Under the pieces are notes generated by a model that worked only from the letters and a program-made list of their open reading frames with translations, had not been told where the DNA came from and did not search any database. From Comamonas sp. lk (GTDB lineage Bacteria; Pseudomonadota; Gammaproteobacteria; Burkholderiales; Burkholderiaceae_C): a stretch of DNA of 64,000 bases. Where the stretch lies: positions 1 through 64,000 of the forward strand of contig CAMAQV010000003.1 in NCBI GenBank assembly GCA_945860595.1, in the 5' to 3' direction. The position numbers and the translations under genes were made by a program. Shown here one piece after another: positions 1 through 11,108 of this stretch. Every line of letters begins with the position of its first letter. The stretch's first letter is position 1.

Positions 1-1394
1 AGGCCTTCTAGGTGCTGGCGCTCCTCGTCCAGAAACAACTCGATCACCTTGGACGAGGCGACGATGCGGAACTCACGCGGGTTGAACTGCCGCGCCTCGC
101 GCAGGATTTCCCGAAAAATATCGTAGGCCACGGTGCGCACGGTTTTGACTGTGCCCTTGCCCTGGCATTCAGCGCAAGGCTCGCACAGCATGTGTGCCAG
201 CGAGTCGCGGGTGCGCTTGCGCGTCATCTCCACCAAACCCAGCTGCGAAAAACCGCCCAGCGTGGTCTTGACCCGGTCCCGCTGCAGTTGCTGGCGCAGT
301 GCGTCCAGCACCTGCTGCCGGTGGTCTTCGCGCACCATGTCGATAAAGTCAGCGATCACAATGCCACCCAGATTGCGCAGCCGCAGTTGGCGCGCAATCG
401 CGTGGGCCGCTTCCAGATTGGTCTTGAAAATCGTGTCGTCAAAATTGCGGGCACCCACAAAACCACCGGTGTTCACGTCAATCGTCGTTAAAGCCTCGGT
501 TTGATCAATGACCAAATAGCCGCCGGACTTCAAATCCACCCGCCGCGCCAACGCGCGGGCGATGTCTTCGTCAATGCCGAACAAATCAAATATCGGCCGC
601 TCGCCTTTGTAGCGCTGCAACTTGGCGGCGGCAGCGGGCATGAACTCCAGTCCAAAGGCTTTGAGCGCCTCACATTGTTCGCCGGAATCAACGCGAATCG
701 CCTGCGTACCCTCACCCACCAGGTCGCGCAGCACCCGCTGCATCAGGTTCAGGTCCTGGTGCAGCAGGCTGGGCGGTGGCAAGCGCAGGCTGGCCGCTTT
801 GGTGCGCGCCCAGGCTTTGCGCAGGTAGTGGATGTCATCGGCGAGCTCCGCGTCGCTGGCATCCTCCGCGTTGGTGCGCAAAATAAAACCGCCGCCCTCG
901 CTTGCGGCCAGTGCCTGCACGCGCGCGCGCAGTTGCTCACGCTGCTCGGGCGGGATTTTTTGCGACACGCCGATGTGGTCGTCCTGTGGCAGAAAGACCA
1001 GCATCCGCCCGGCCAGGCTGATTTGCGTAGACAGACGCGCGCCCTTGCTGCCCATGGGGTCCTTGACCACCTGCACCACCAGGCTCTGGCCCTCAAAGAC
1101 CTGGCGCTCAATCGGAATCTGGCCCTGCGCGCTGCGCGCTGCGCTAATGGTCTCGCCCTCGGCCGGCGGATGCCAGACGTCGGCCACGTGCAAAAACGCC
1201 GCCTTGTCCAGCCCGATATCAATGAAAGCAGACTGCATGCCGGGCAACACGCGCTGCACCTTGCCCAGATACACATTGCCCACCAGGCCACGCTCCAAGG
1301 TGCGCTCCACATGCAGTTCCTGCAAGGCACCGTTCTCCACCACGGCAACGCGTGTCTCCTGCGGGGACCAGTTGATCAAAATGTCTTGGAGCAT
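1..1394 (-). CDS. rng: Ribonuclease G (partial, 3' end beyond left edge)
   Basis: Reverse-strand reading from ATG at 1394 gives MLQDILINWSPQETRVAVVENGALQELHVERTLERGLVGNVYLGKVQRVLPGMQSAFIDIG..., the RNase G/E N-terminus and S1 region. Missing from the ORF track because there is no stop inside the window. Confidence 0.93.
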   Translation of the reverse strand, partial: MLQDILINWSPQETRVAVVENGALQELHVERTLERGLVGNVYLGKVQRVLPGMQSAFIDIGLDKAAFLHVADVWHPPAEGETISAARSAQGQIPIERQVFEGQSLVVQVVKDPMGSKGARLSTQISLAGRMLVFLPQDDHIGVSQKIPPEQREQLRARVQALAASEGGGFILRTNAEDASDAELADDIHYLRKAWARTKAASLRLPPPSLLHQDLNLMQRVLRDLVGEGTQAIRVDSGEQCEALKAFGLEFMPAAAAKLQRYKGERPIFDLFGIDEDIARALARRVDLKSGGYLVIDQTEALTTIDVNTGGFVGARNFDDTIFKTNLEAAHAIARQLRLRNLGGIVIADFIDMVREDHRQQVLDALRQQLQRDRVKTTLGGFSQLGLVEMTRKRTRDSLAHMLCEPCAECQGKGTVKTVRTVAYDIFREILREARQFNPREFRIVASSKVIELFLDEERQHLEG

Positions 1395-1399
1395 GGGAT

Positions 1400-2023
1400 T
1401 CAGGCAAACTGCCGCAGCGCGTGCGCGGTCTCGAAAAGCGGTAGCCCCATGATGCCAGAGTAGCTGCCGCTGATGCGGGCAATATGCGCCGCTGCCAGGC
1501 CTTGTACCGCATAGGCGCCGGCCTTGCCCATGGGCTCGCCGCTGGCAACATAAGTTTCAATATCGTGCGCGTCCATGACGGCAAACCGCACCTGTGACAC
1601 CGACAGGGCCTGCACCACGCGCGTGCCCTGCCCCAACGCCACGGCGGTCAGCACCCGGTGGCTGCGCCCGGAAAGTCGCGCCAGCATGCGCACGGCGTCC
1701 TCTGCATCCCGCGGTTTGCCCAGAATCGAGCGGCCCAGCGCCACCGTGGTGTCGGCGCACAGCACGGGCGCATCCGGCAGGCCGCGCGCGATCCGGCGCC
1801 GCAATGCCGCCTCCAGCTTCAAACGGGTGACGCGTTGCACATAGTCCGCAGGGGCTTCACCCGGCAGCACCACTTCCAAGGCCTCGGCGTCTTCGTCGGC
1901 GCTTGGCAGCAACAGCGTGTGGCGCACGCCCAACTGCTCCAGCAGCTGGCTGCGGCGCGGGCTTTGCGAGGCCAGGTAGACCATAGGCGGGCCCGTGTAG
2001 CCCATGTGGCTGGCGGAGCTCAT
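1400..2023 (-). CDS. maf: Maf-family nucleoside triphosphate pyrophosphatase
   Basis: [19 protein letters not shown]-terminal motif and CADTTVALG; adjacent to rng as is typical. Confidence 0.93.
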   Translation of the reverse strand: MSSASHMGYTGPPMVYLASQSPRRSQLLEQLGVRHTLLLPSADEDAEALEVVLPGEAPADYVQRVTRLKLEAALRRRIARGLPDAPVLCADTTVALGRSILGKPRDAEDAVRMLARLSGRSHRVLTAVALGQGTRVVQALSVSQVRFAVMDAHDIETYVASGEPMGKAGAYAVQGLAAAHIARISGSYSGIMGLPLFETAHALRQFA

Positions 2024-2484
2024 TCGCGGTGGTAAGGGTGTTTGGCGTTGATGGACCAGGCCCGGTACAGCTGCTCTATCAGCAACACGCGGGCAAAGGC
2101 GTGCGGCAGCGTCAGGTCGGACAGGCGGATGCGCTCGTGCGCCGCCTGGCGCAGGGCCGGATCCAGCCCGTCGGGGCCGCCAATCAGCAGCGCCACATCG
2201 CCCTGCTCCTGCCAGAGGCTCAGACGCCGCGCCAGCGCAGGGGTGTTGAGCGCCTCGCCGCGCTCGTCCAGCGCCACGGTGCGCGCGCCTTTGGGAATCG
2301 CAGCCTCGATGCGGGCGCGCTCGGCGGCGTACAAAGTCTCCAGGGTCTTGGAGCCGCGCGGCTCGGTCTTAACAGCCTTGAGCTCGACGCGGATCTCCGG
2401 CGGGAAGCGCTTGGCGTAATCGTCCCAGGCGGTTTGCGCCCAGTCCGGCACCCTCAGTCCCACCGCCACGATGCGCAGCAGCAC
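2020..2484 (-). CDS. rlmH: 23S rRNA (pseudouridine1915-N3)-methyltransferase RlmH
   Basis: 154 aa; LLIGGPDGL and [25 protein letters not shown]...HPYHRE C-terminal signature. Confidence 0.96.
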   Translation of the reverse strand: MLLRIVAVGLRVPDWAQTAWDDYAKRFPPEIRVELKAVKTEPRGSKTLETLYAAERARIEAAIPKGARTVALDERGEALNTPALARRLSLWQEQGDVALLIGGPDGLDPALRQAAHERIRLSDLTLPHAFARVLLIEQLYRAWSINAKHPYHRE

Positions 2485-2490
2485 AGCGCC

Positions 2491-3339
2491 TTAGGCCTTG
2501 CGCGGCGCAGTTTTGGCAGCCGCCGGTTTGCGCACGGGTGCCTTGACTGTCAATGACTTGCGGGCGGCCACGGGCTTGGCCGCTGTCGGCTTGGCAGCTG
2601 CGGCCCGCGCGGGCGCTGCCTTGGTTTGGGGCTTGGGCACCGCTTTGCGCGCCACCTTCTTGGCAGGCGCGTTGACCACCACGGTTGGCACCTTGGCAAG
2701 GGGCGCTGCACTGGACTTGGCAGCGGATGCCTTTTTGGCTGGAGCCTTGGCAGCAGGTGCCTTTTTGGCAGCCGCTTTTTTCAATGCGGCCTTGGACGGG
2801 AAGGCCTCTGCCACACCCGCTTTGGCGGCGCTGGAGCGGCGCAGCGATGGCGTCGGCAGCGCCTTGGCGCCCGTCTTGGACGTGGGTGCGGCATCCACCA
2901 CCTCAGCCTTCACCAGGCCGGGCTTCTCCGCGCCGAGTTTGAGGCGCACCGGCTTTTCACCCCACAGCTCCTCCAGCCGGTAATAGCTGCGGAACACCGG
3001 TTGCATCACATGCACGACCACCTGCCCGCAATCCACAATGATCCACTCGCCATTGCCCTCGCCTTCGATGCGCGGCTTGGGGAATCCGGCCTTGCGCACC
3101 GCATCCACCACGCTCGATGCCAGCGCCTTGGTTTGGCGATTCGAGGTACCGGAAGCCACCACCACCCGTTCGAACAAGGACGACAAGGCCTCGGTGTCAA
3201 AGACCTGGATGTCCTGCGCCTTCACATCCTCCAGGCCATCGACGACTGCGCGTTGCAGCTTTTGCACGTCTTTTTTACCGCTGGTACCGCTCGCAACGCG
3301 GCTGGAAACAGGGGGAGTAGTTTTCTTGGTGGTCATCAA
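2491..3339 (-). CDS. rsfS: Ribosome silencing factor RsfS with long Ala/Lys/Pro-rich C-terminal extension
   Basis: Core DIQVFDT...VVASGTSNRQTKALASSVVDAVRKAG...EWIIVDCGQVVVHVMQPVFRSYYRLEELW is the RsfS domain; the remaining ~140 aa are AKKAPAAK-like low complexity. Confidence 0.93.
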   Translation of the reverse strand: MMTTKKTTPPVSSRVASGTSGKKDVQKLQRAVVDGLEDVKAQDIQVFDTEALSSLFERVVVASGTSNRQTKALASSVVDAVRKAGFPKPRIEGEGNGEWIIVDCGQVVVHVMQPVFRSYYRLEELWGEKPVRLKLGAEKPGLVKAEVVDAAPTSKTGAKALPTPSLRRSSAAKAGVAEAFPSKAALKKAAAKKAPAAKAPAKKASAAKSSAAPLAKVPTVVVNAPAKKVARKAVPKPQTKAAPARAAAAKPTAAKPVAARKSLTVKAPVRKPAAAKTAPRKA

Positions 3340-3971
3340 TCAGGGTTCTCGGTAGACAGGGTCGGGGCGTATAACGGGTGCTGGGCAATATAACGCGCCA
3401 CCGCAGGCGCGAGCATGGTGCCGGCATCGCCTCCGCCAGCCAGGGCATCCCGGATGGCGGTAGAGCTGCATGGAACGGCGGGCATCGGAATGGGAAGCAA
3501 TGGCGCGCCTAAAAACGACACCTGCGCAGGCTCTGGCAACGCCGCCGCGTCCAAACGACCCGCCACACACAAGGTGGCCAGCTGGGGCAGCGCCTCTGCG
3601 CGGCTCCAACTGCCCAGGCGCTGGGCCTGGTCCTGACCCATCAACAGAAAAAAGGCGGCGCCCGGATAGGCCGCGTGCAAGGCGTGCAAGGTGTCCACGG
3701 TGTAACTCGGGCCGCTGCGCGTCATCTCGCAATCATCGATCCGCGCCTGTGGGATATCGCCGAATGCCAGTGCGCACAGGGCCAGGCGGTGCTGCGCAGC
3801 GCTTAAGGGGCGGCTTTTATGCCACGCACTGCCGGTTGGCACGAGCAGCAGCAGGTCCAGCGACAAATGCTGAATCGCAGCCAGCGCCAGCGCCCGGTGC
3901 CCGCGGTGCGGGGGATCAAACGCGCCACCGAACACGCCGATACGCCGTGGCGGCACCGGCTGTGTGCTCAT
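3336..3971 (-). CDS. nadD: Nicotinate-nucleotide adenylyltransferase
   Basis: MSTQPVPPRRIGVFGGAFDPPHRGHRALA...; start placed at the internal Met at 3971 rather than the ORF-track start at 4043, which would overlap purD. Confidence 0.93.
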   Translation of the reverse strand: MSTQPVPPRRIGVFGGAFDPPHRGHRALALAAIQHLSLDLLLLVPTGSAWHKSRPLSAAQHRLALCALAFGDIPQARIDDCEMTRSGPSYTVDTLHALHAAYPGAAFFLLMGQDQAQRLGSWSRAEALPQLATLCVAGRLDAAALPEPAQVSFLGAPLLPIPMPAVPCSSTAIRDALAGGGDAGTMLAPAVARYIAQHPLYAPTLSTENPD

Positions 3972-3984
3972 GCGCGGGCGGCCA

Positions 3985-5271
3985 TCAGGCTTTGATGGCG
4001 CGGTGGCCGATGTCGTGGCGCATCTGCGCGCCCTCAAAACCAATGCCCGATGCGACTCTGTACGCGCGTTGCTGCGCCACCTTGACGCTGTCGGCCAGCG
4101 CTGTCACGCACAGCACGCGCCCGCCGCTGCTGCGCAGCACACCGTCCTGCAGCGCGGTGCCGGCATGAAACACCACCGCACCCTCTGTTTCAGGTGGCAG
4201 GCCATGGATGGCGTCGCCGGTGCGAACCTTCTCCGGATAACCGTGCGCCGCCATCACCACACCTAAGGCGGTACGCCGGTCCCATTGCAAAGTGAGCTCC
4301 GGATCCAGGCCACCAACATCACTGGCAGCGTACAAGACATCAAACAAATCAGACTTGAGGCGCATCATGATGGGCTGCGTCTCTGGGTCACCCATGCGGC
4401 AGTTGAACTCCAGGGTCTTGACGCCGCCCTGCGCGTCAATCATCAAACCAGCGTACAAAAACCCTGAAAACGGAATGCCGTCCTGCTCCATGCCGCGGAT
4501 AGTGGGCAGGATCACCTCGCGCATGGCACGGGCGTGGACGGCTGGGGTGACCACCGGCGCGGGCGAATACGCACCCATACCGCCTGTGTTGGGGCCCTGG
4601 TCGCCGTCGCGCAGCCGTTTGTGGTCCTGGCTGGTCGCCAGCGGCACGGCGTGCTTGCCGTCGCAGATGACGATGAAGCTGGCCTCCTCACCTACCAAAA
4701 ATTCTTCGATGACCACGCGGGCCTGGCACTGGCCTGCCCCAGAAGCCGGGCTGCTGCTGCCCAGCATGAAATCAATTGCCGCATGGGCCTGCGCCAGGGT
4801 CTCGGCCACCACCACGCCCTTGCCAGCGGCCAGGCCATCGGCCTTGACCACGATCGGCGCGCCCTGCGCGTCTACATACGCATGCGCTGCTGCGGGGTCG
4901 TTGAATGTGGCAAACGCAGCGGTCGGAATCGCGTGGCGCTGCATAAAAGCTTTGGAAAACGCTTTGGAGCTCTCCAGCTGCGCCGCAGCCTGCGTGGGCC
5001 CAAAAATGCGCAAACCCGCAGCCCGGAAGCGGTCGACCACACCGGCTGCCAGCGGCACCTCGGGGCCGACCACCGTCAGGCCGATTTTTTCGTGCAAGGC
5101 CCAGGCGCAGAGTTCGCCGATATCGGTGATAGGCAGGTTGTGCAGGCGCTTGTCAGACGCCGTGCCGCCGTTGCCGGGGGCCACAAACACCGTTTGTACT
5201 TTGGGCGACTGCACCAGCTTCCAGGCCAGCGCATGTTCACGGCCGCCGCCGCCAATCACCAAAACTTTCAT
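3985..5271 (-). CDS. purD: Phosphoribosylamine-glycine ligase
   Basis: [19 protein letters not shown], full-length GARS family protein of 428 aa. Confidence 0.97.
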   Translation of the reverse strand: MKVLVIGGGGREHALAWKLVQSPKVQTVFVAPGNGGTASDKRLHNLPITDIGELCAWALHEKIGLTVVGPEVPLAAGVVDRFRAAGLRIFGPTQAAAQLESSKAFSKAFMQRHAIPTAAFATFNDPAAAHAYVDAQGAPIVVKADGLAAGKGVVVAETLAQAHAAIDFMLGSSSPASGAGQCQARVVIEEFLVGEEASFIVICDGKHAVPLATSQDHKRLRDGDQGPNTGGMGAYSPAPVVTPAVHARAMREVILPTIRGMEQDGIPFSGFLYAGLMIDAQGGVKTLEFNCRMGDPETQPIMMRLKSDLFDVLYAASDVGGLDPELTLQWDRRTALGVVMAAHGYPEKVRTGDAIHGLPPETEGAVVFHAGTALQDGVLRSSGGRVLCVTALADSVKVAQQRAYRVASGIGFEGAQMRHDIGHRAIKA

Positions 5272-5987
5272 AGGGCAGCGTTGTGGAAGATCTCTTGCGT
5301 GTCGTCCAGGTCTTCCAGCACATCCAGCAGCTTCTGCATGCGCGCGGCGTCATCGCCTTCAAGCTCCACCGTGTTCTGGGCGCGCATGGTGATGACAGCT
5401 TCCTCGGCAACCAATCCGGCAGCCTGCAAGGCGTTTTTGACCGCCTCGAAATCGGCTGCGCCGGTCAGCACCTCGATCACACCGTCATCGTGGGTGATTA
5501 CGTCGTCAGCACCCGCCTCTAGAGCGACCTCCATGACCCGCTCCTCGCTGGTTCCGGGGGCAAAAATCATTTGCCCGCAATGTTGAAACTGGAAGGCCAC
5601 CGAGCCCTCCGCACCCATATTGCCGCCGTGCTTGCTCAAAGCGTGGCGCACTTCGGCCACGGTGCGCACCCGGTTGTCGGTCATGGTGTCGATGATGATG
5701 GCCGCGCCGCCGATGCCATAGCCCTCGTAGCGGATTTCCTCGTAGCTCACGCCCTCTTGGTTGCCGGTGGCTTTGTCGATGTTGTACTTGATGCGGTCGG
5801 CCGGCATATTCGCCGCCTTGGCCCGCTCTACGGCCAAGCGCAGACGCGGGTTCATGCCCAGATCGCCACCGGCTGCGCGGGCCGCTACCGTGATCTCGCG
5901 GATGATGCGCGTCCAGACCTTGCCCCGCTTCTCGTCCTGACGACCTTTGCGGTGCTGAATATTGGCCCATTTGCTATGTCCTGCCAC
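5268..5987 (-). CDS. yebC: YebC/PmpR family transcriptional/translational regulator
   Basis: (GTG start at 5985-5987) [32 protein letters not shown]...; 239 aa matches family size. The ORF-track start at 6329 is an upstream over-extension. Confidence 0.94.
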   Translation of the reverse strand: MAGHSKWANIQHRKGRQDEKRGKVWTRIIREITVAARAAGGDLGMNPRLRLAVERAKAANMPADRIKYNIDKATGNQEGVSYEEIRYEGYGIGGAAIIIDTMTDNRVRTVAEVRHALSKHGGNMGAEGSVAFQFQHCGQMIFAPGTSEERVMEVALEAGADDVITHDDGVIEVLTGAADFEAVKNALQAAGLVAEEAVITMRAQNTVELEGDDAARMQKLLDVLEDLDDTQEIFHNAAL

Positions 5988-6040
5988 GCGACTGTCCTTT
6001 TGTAAAAATCCGCAAAGCGGCCCGGGCATTGTACTTTTCA

Positions 6041-8302
6041 CTACCTGCGCCGCGCACCGCGCACCCCTTCCAAACCGCCTACGCTGCGCAAGACCTGTCC
6101 CAGGCGCGCGGCATTGGGCACTTCCACCGTGAAAGTCATCCAGGCAACGGACTTGATGGTTTGCGTCTGCACCCCGATCACATTCATTTTTTCTTTGGTG
6201 AAAACCTCGGATATGTCGCGCAACAGGCCCTGGCGGTCCACCGCTTCCACCGAAATATCCACCGGATAGACCGGGCCGCCCTGCCCGGCTGTGCCGTCTT
6301 TGGCTTTGGGTCCGGGTGCGGCGCCCCATTGCACTTCAATCACCCGGTCGCCGCTGCGCCCCACCATATTGCGCAGGTTGGAGCAGTCGGCGCGGTGCAC
6401 GCTGACGCCCTTGCCCCGGGTCACAAAGCCGCTGATCGCATCCGGCGGGGCCGGTTTGCAGCATTTGGCAAGCTGGGTCAGCAGCGAATCCACACCCACC
6501 ACCAGCACCCCGCCTTTACCCGCCGCGTTGCTGCGCGGTTTGCGCAAGAGCACGGTGTCGTCCGGCGCCTGCACGGACTCGGGCGGGCGCAGCACGATCT
6601 CGATATTGCGCAGCGAAAACTCGTCCTTGCCCACTACCTCAAACAAGTCGTCGGCGCTGGTAAAGCCCAGCTGCGCGGCCAAGTCCTCCAGGCGCAGCGC
6701 GGTTTTGCCTTCGCGCTGCAGCAGTTTTTCCACCGCCTCGCGGCCTTTGGCCACGGTCTCGGTCAAAGCCTGCGCGTTGAACCAGGCCCGCACCTTGGCG
6801 CGGGCACGCTGGCTGTTCAAAAAACCCAAGTCGGGGTTGAGCCAGTCGCGCGAGGGCCCGCCTTCTTTGGCGGTGATGATGTCCACCGTCTGGCCATTGC
6901 GCAGCGGGGTACTGAGAGGCACCAAATGCCCGTCCACCCGGGCGCCCCGGCAGCGGTGGCCCACGGTGGTGTGCACGCTGTACGCAAAATCCACCGCCGT
7001 CGCGCCCTGGACCAGCTCAATCACAGCCGCATCGGGTGTGAGTACGTAAATCCGGTCGTCGAGCGCAGGTGCTTGGGGTGAGCCACTTGCCGCCCCGACC
7101 TCGCCACCGGCAATATCGCGCTCCCAGGCCAGCAGCTGGCGCAACACCGCAATCTTGGCCTCGTACGGGCTGCTGGCACTGACGCCCGCATAGCCTTTGA
7201 CGCCAGCCTCTTTGTAGGCCCAGTGTGCGGCCACGCCGTGTTCAGCGTGCTGGTGCATGGCCTCGGTGCGGATCTGCACCTCGATCGGCCCGCCCGCCGC
7301 GTCGCGCACCACGGTGTGCAGCGACTGGTAGCCATTGGACTTCGGCTTGGCGATGTAGTCGTCAAACTCCTCGGTAATCGGACTGAAGCGCGTATGCACC
7401 CAACTCAGTGCGGTGTAGCAGGCCGCCACATCGGCGACGATGATGCGCAGCGCCCGGATGTCATAGACCCGCTCAAATCGCAGGCCCTTACCACGCATTT
7501 TTTTGACGATGCTGTAGATGTTCTTGGGCCGTCCTTGCACCTGTGCATGAATGCCCTGCCCTGCCAGTTCAGCAGCCAGCTCGGTGCGCAGTTTTTCCAC
7601 CGCCGCCTCGCGTTCGGCGCGCTTCTCGTCCAGCTGCTTGGCCACGTCGTGGTAGGTCTGCGGCTCCAGAAAACGGAAAGCCAAATCCTCCAAGGTCCAT
7701 TTCACCTGCCAGATGCCCAGCCGGTTGGCCAGCGGGGCGAATACGTTCAAGGATTCCTGCGCCAGACCGGGCGGCACCGGCAGCTTGGTCGCCGCAAAGT
7801 GGCGCAGGGTCTGCAAACGCGATGCCAGGCGCAGCATCACCACCCGCAGGTCGCGCGAAAAAGCCAACAGCATCTTGCGCACGCTCTCGGTCTGCGCGGC
7901 CTGGGTTTGGGCTTGCGGCGCGAGGCTGGCGGCGTTCTGCGCGATGCGCGCCATGCGCTGTAGGCGGACCAGCTTGGTGGTCTCCAGCGCCAGCGCGGCC
8001 AGGCCTTCGCCAAAGCCCTTGGCAATCGCCTCGTGCGGCTTGTTCAGGTGGTCGCAGGTATAGACCAGGTAGGCCGCCGCCTGCATGGTGGGCGAGGCCC
8101 CCATGCCGGCCAGGATGGCAGCAACCCCGTCAGCGTGGGCCAGCACGTCTTCACCGGTGTCCAACAGGGCACCGGCCAGCAAGGGTTCAGCGAACGCCCG
8201 GGCCCGGGCCAGCGCGCCGTCCACCTCCGACTGGGCAGCAGCCAGCGCCGCAATCAGCGTGGCAGCAGCCTCGTCAGCGGGGGCGACAGCCTGGGATTGC
8301 AC
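6041..8302 (-). CDS. relA: RelA/SpoT-family (p)ppGpp synthetase, RelA-like
   Basis: 753 aa; synthetase motifs ([12 protein letters not shown]...[17 protein letters not shown]), TGS and ACT domains. The HD hydrolase motif looks degenerate ([16 protein letters not shown]). Confidence 0.93.
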   Translation of the reverse strand: MQSQAVAPADEAAATLIAALAAAQSEVDGALARARAFAEPLLAGALLDTGEDVLAHADGVAAILAGMGASPTMQAAAYLVYTCDHLNKPHEAIAKGFGEGLAALALETTKLVRLQRMARIAQNAASLAPQAQTQAAQTESVRKMLLAFSRDLRVVMLRLASRLQTLRHFAATKLPVPPGLAQESLNVFAPLANRLGIWQVKWTLEDLAFRFLEPQTYHDVAKQLDEKRAEREAAVEKLRTELAAELAGQGIHAQVQGRPKNIYSIVKKMRGKGLRFERVYDIRALRIIVADVAACYTALSWVHTRFSPITEEFDDYIAKPKSNGYQSLHTVVRDAAGGPIEVQIRTEAMHQHAEHGVAAHWAYKEAGVKGYAGVSASSPYEAKIAVLRQLLAWERDIAGGEVGAASGSPQAPALDDRIYVLTPDAAVIELVQGATAVDFAYSVHTTVGHRCRGARVDGHLVPLSTPLRNGQTVDIITAKEGGPSRDWLNPDLGFLNSQRARAKVRAWFNAQALTETVAKGREAVEKLLQREGKTALRLEDLAAQLGFTSADDLFEVVGKDEFSLRNIEIVLRPPESVQAPDDTVLLRKPRSNAAGKGGVLVVGVDSLLTQLAKCCKPAPPDAISGFVTRGKGVSVHRADCSNLRNMVGRSGDRVIEVQWGAAPGPKAKDGTAGQGGPVYPVDISVEAVDRQGLLRDISEVFTKEKMNVIGVQTQTIKSVAWMTFTVEVPNAARLGQVLRSVGGLEGVRGARRR

Positions 8303-8308
8303 GCGGTC

Positions 8309-9220
8309 TCAGGCAAACAAAAAGTCCGCCACCACGTCGATTTGCTCTGGCGCAATCAGTGTGGGCGCGTGGCCCACACCGGCAAAGGTGTGCATCCGCG
8401 CGCGTGGGCCGCGCTGGCCCATCTCGGCCGCGGTGGCCGCGCTAAGCAGATCCGACTCAGCCCCACGCAGTAACAGAGTCGGTGTCTCGATCTGGTCGTA
8501 CACAGCCCAGGCCATGGCCTGGCCTTTTTCAGCCAGCTCGTCGGTCACCATGCGAAACGGCAGCGCAATCGCCGGGTCATAGTGCAGCATCCAACCCGGC
8601 CCTTCGCTTGCCGGTTTGAGCATGGGGCGGCACAAATCCAGCCACTGCTGCGGCGTGTGCGGCCCGAAGCTGCTCGATACCACCCACAGTGCCGCCGCCG
8701 CTTGCTCGGGCGTTTCAAAGCGAAGGGGCTGGCCCAGGTAGGTGCCAATGCGGCGCAAGGCGGCGATCTCAATCGTCGGACCCACATCGTTGATCACCAA
8801 GCGGCGCACCTGCGCGCCCACCGACGCTGCCGTGGTGCACACGCCCATGCCAATCAACCCGCCCATGCTGGTGCCTACCCAATCGAGCTGCGTCATGTGC
8901 AGCTGCGCCAGCATCGCCAGCATGGCCGCCGTATACAGCGGCACCTGGTAGTGCTGGGGATCGGCCAGCCAGTCGCTATGGCCGCGCCCGGCGACATCGG
9001 GGCAGAGCACGCGCAGCGGATGCGGCGCGCGCGCCACCAGGGCCTGCGCCAGCACGTCAAAGTCGCGGCCCTGGCGGGTCAGGCCGTGGGCGCAGACCAC
9101 GGTATGCACGGCATCGGGCGCGCCCCATTCCCAGTAGGCCATGCGGTGGCCGCTGCCCGGCTGTGCGCCGACCGCGTCGCCCATGGGGCACTGAACGAAG
9201 TGCAAGCGGGGCTCAGCCAT
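8309..9220 (-). CDS. Alpha/beta-fold hydrolase
   Basis: MAEPRLHFVQCPMGD...VCAHGLTRQGRDFD...VGTSMGGLIGM nucleophile elbow...GVGHAPTL; start taken at Met 9220. Confidence 0.88.
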   Translation of the reverse strand: MAEPRLHFVQCPMGDAVGAQPGSGHRMAYWEWGAPDAVHTVVCAHGLTRQGRDFDVLAQALVARAPHPLRVLCPDVAGRGHSDWLADPQHYQVPLYTAAMLAMLAQLHMTQLDWVGTSMGGLIGMGVCTTAASVGAQVRRLVINDVGPTIEIAALRRIGTYLGQPLRFETPEQAAAALWVVSSSFGPHTPQQWLDLCRPMLKPASEGPGWMLHYDPAIALPFRMVTDELAEKGQAMAWAVYDQIETPTLLLRGAESDLLSAATAAEMGQRGPRARMHTFAGVGHAPTLIAPEQIDVVADFLFA

Positions 9221-10202
9221 GGGCTTGCCCGGCTTTCCGCAGGCTGCGCGCGTGGAAGATAAACCCCAGGCTGTTGAGCAGCAATTGCGCCGCCAGAATC
9301 GCCGTGACCCCCGCCGGGTCGTAGGCCGGGGCCACCTCCACCAGATCGATGCCGATGATGTTGCCCCCGCCGCGCTGCACCAGCGCCTCGATGATTTCCA
9401 GCACCTCGTAGTACAAAAATCCGCCATGGCTGGGGGTGCCGGTACCCGGCGCAATCGAGGGATCAAAGCCGTCTATATCAATCGTCAGGTAGTAATTGGG
9501 CGCCACCGGAATCGCATCCAGCACGCCCTGCACACCCATTTTGCGGATCTGCCGCACGGAATAAATCTGCGAACCGGCGGCGCGTGCGGCGTCGTAGTCG
9601 TCACGGTTGCTGGAGGACACGTTGCGTATGCCCAGCTGCGTCATGCCGGTGATGTGGCGCATCTCGGAGGCGCGGCGCAGCGGATTGCCGTGGCCGTAGC
9701 GCACACCATGGCGCTCGTCCACAAAGTCCAGGTGCGCGTCAAAGTGCACGATGTGGATGAGCCCCTGCCCGTCAAAGGCCTTGATCACCGGCGCGTGCAC
9801 CGAATGGTCGCCACCCAGCACCAGCGGCATGGCCCCGGCGGCCAGGATTTTGCGGATGGCGTATTCGGTGTTGGCGTGGCTTTTGGCCATGTCGGTGTGC
9901 ACGATGTCAGCGTCACCCACATCCACGATGCGGGCTTGCTCGCGGGTCAGGTACATCACGTCGTCTTCATGGTCATAGGCGCCGCCATGGCCGAAAGAAA
10001 ACAAGGTCGACGCCTCGCGGATCGCGCGCGGGCCGAAGCGTGCGCCCGGCCGCCATTGGGTGCCCATGTCATTGGGCACACCGATGACTGCGACATCGGC
10101 ATCGATGGCGTTCCAATCCAGGCAGACCGGTGATTTGGCAAAAGTGCAATGGCCCACAAAGGGCAGGTCCAGGCGACCGGTTTGGTAGGCGTTGGTAGTC
10201 AT
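9213..10202 (-). CDS. Ureohydrolase (agmatinase/arginase) family protein
   Basis: LGGDHSVHAPVIKAF, HFDAHLDFVDE, TIDIDGFDPSIAPGTGTPSHGG metal-binding motifs. Substrate not assignable from sequence; often annotated speB. Confidence 0.9.
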   Translation of the reverse strand: MTTNAYQTGRLDLPFVGHCTFAKSPVCLDWNAIDADVAVIGVPNDMGTQWRPGARFGPRAIREASTLFSFGHGGAYDHEDDVMYLTREQARIVDVGDADIVHTDMAKSHANTEYAIRKILAAGAMPLVLGGDHSVHAPVIKAFDGQGLIHIVHFDAHLDFVDERHGVRYGHGNPLRRASEMRHITGMTQLGIRNVSSSNRDDYDAARAAGSQIYSVRQIRKMGVQGVLDAIPVAPNYYLTIDIDGFDPSIAPGTGTPSHGGFLYYEVLEIIEALVQRGGGNIIGIDLVEVAPAYDPAGVTAILAAQLLLNSLGFIFHARSLRKAGQAHG

Positions 10203-10286
10203 GGCTTGGCGGCGGGCGGCCGTGGATCAAAAAAAGAAAAGGTGATTGGGTTTATACCCGCTGCCCGAGCCGTTCGGACGCAGGCT

Positions 10287-11108
10287 TCAATCGCCGAGTT
10301 GCAGCAGTTGCGCGGCCACCGCCACGGCAATGACTTCGGGCGCTTTGCCGACAATACCGGGCACCCCAATCGGGCTGGTGACATGGGCCAACTCGGCATC
10401 GCTGAAGCCGCGCGCCTGCAAACGTGCGCGAAAGGTCGCCCACTTGGTCTTGCTACCGATCAGGCCAATGAAGCGCAGATCGGCCTGCACGCGCTGGCGC
10501 AGCAGGCAGGCTGCCACGATGTCCAGGTCTTCGGCGTGGCTGAAACTCATGATCAGGATTCGGGCCTGTGCTGGCAGCTGCGCGACAGCGGACTGCACGG
10601 GATCGGACTGCTCGCACACTGCATTGGGCGGCAGATCGCCTGGGAAAATCGCCTCGCGGCTGTCAATCCACTGCACGGAAAAGGGCAATTCGCCCAGCAC
10701 ACGCACCAGCGCATGGCCCACGTGCCCGCCGCCAAACAGCGCGACCACCGGGCCGCTCTGGCGCAAGCGGGATTGCAAAGCTGCGCTGTCAGCTGCGTGG
10801 ATGACTTCCAGGTGTAGATGCACCACGCCGCCGCAGCACTGTCCCAGGCTGGGGCCCAAGGCAAAGCGCAGGGTTTGCGGCAGTGCATCGGCACCGGCCA
10901 ACATGGCGCGGGCCGCCTCTATCGCGTCCTGCTCCAGGCGGCCGCCACCCACGGTATTGATGACGTGATCCGCAAAAACCGCCATCCAAGCACCCACATC
11001 ACGCGGCACCGAACCCTGGGCCTGGACCACGGTGACCAGCACACCAAGCTGCTGCTGCAGTCGCTCTTGCAAAGCGGCAAGGTGGCGCGACACGGCGGCT
11101 GTGCTCAA
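10287..11108 (-). CDS. xdhC: Xanthine dehydrogenase accessory protein XdhC
   Basis: VVQAQGSVPRDVGAWMAV...GGGRLEQDAI...LGPSLGQCCGG...FGGGHVGHALV...LIGSKTKWATF motifs. Confidence 0.93.
   Translation of the reverse strand: MSTAAVSRHLAALQERLQQQLGVLVTVVQAQGSVPRDVGAWMAVFADHVINTVGGGRLEQDAIEAARAMLAGADALPQTLRFALGPSLGQCCGGVVHLHLEVIHAADSAALQSRLRQSGPVVALFGGGHVGHALVRVLGELPFSVQWIDSREAIFPGDLPPNAVCEQSDPVQSAVAQLPAQARILIMSFSHAEDLDIVAACLLRQRVQADLRFIGLIGSKTKWATFRARLQARGFSDAELAHVTSPIGVPGIVGKAPEVIAVAVAAQLLQLGD

Noticed and set aside
501-1463. 320-aa plus-strand ORF opposite the left-edge gene
   Set aside because: It is antisense to rng, which the track misses because its stop lies outside the window.
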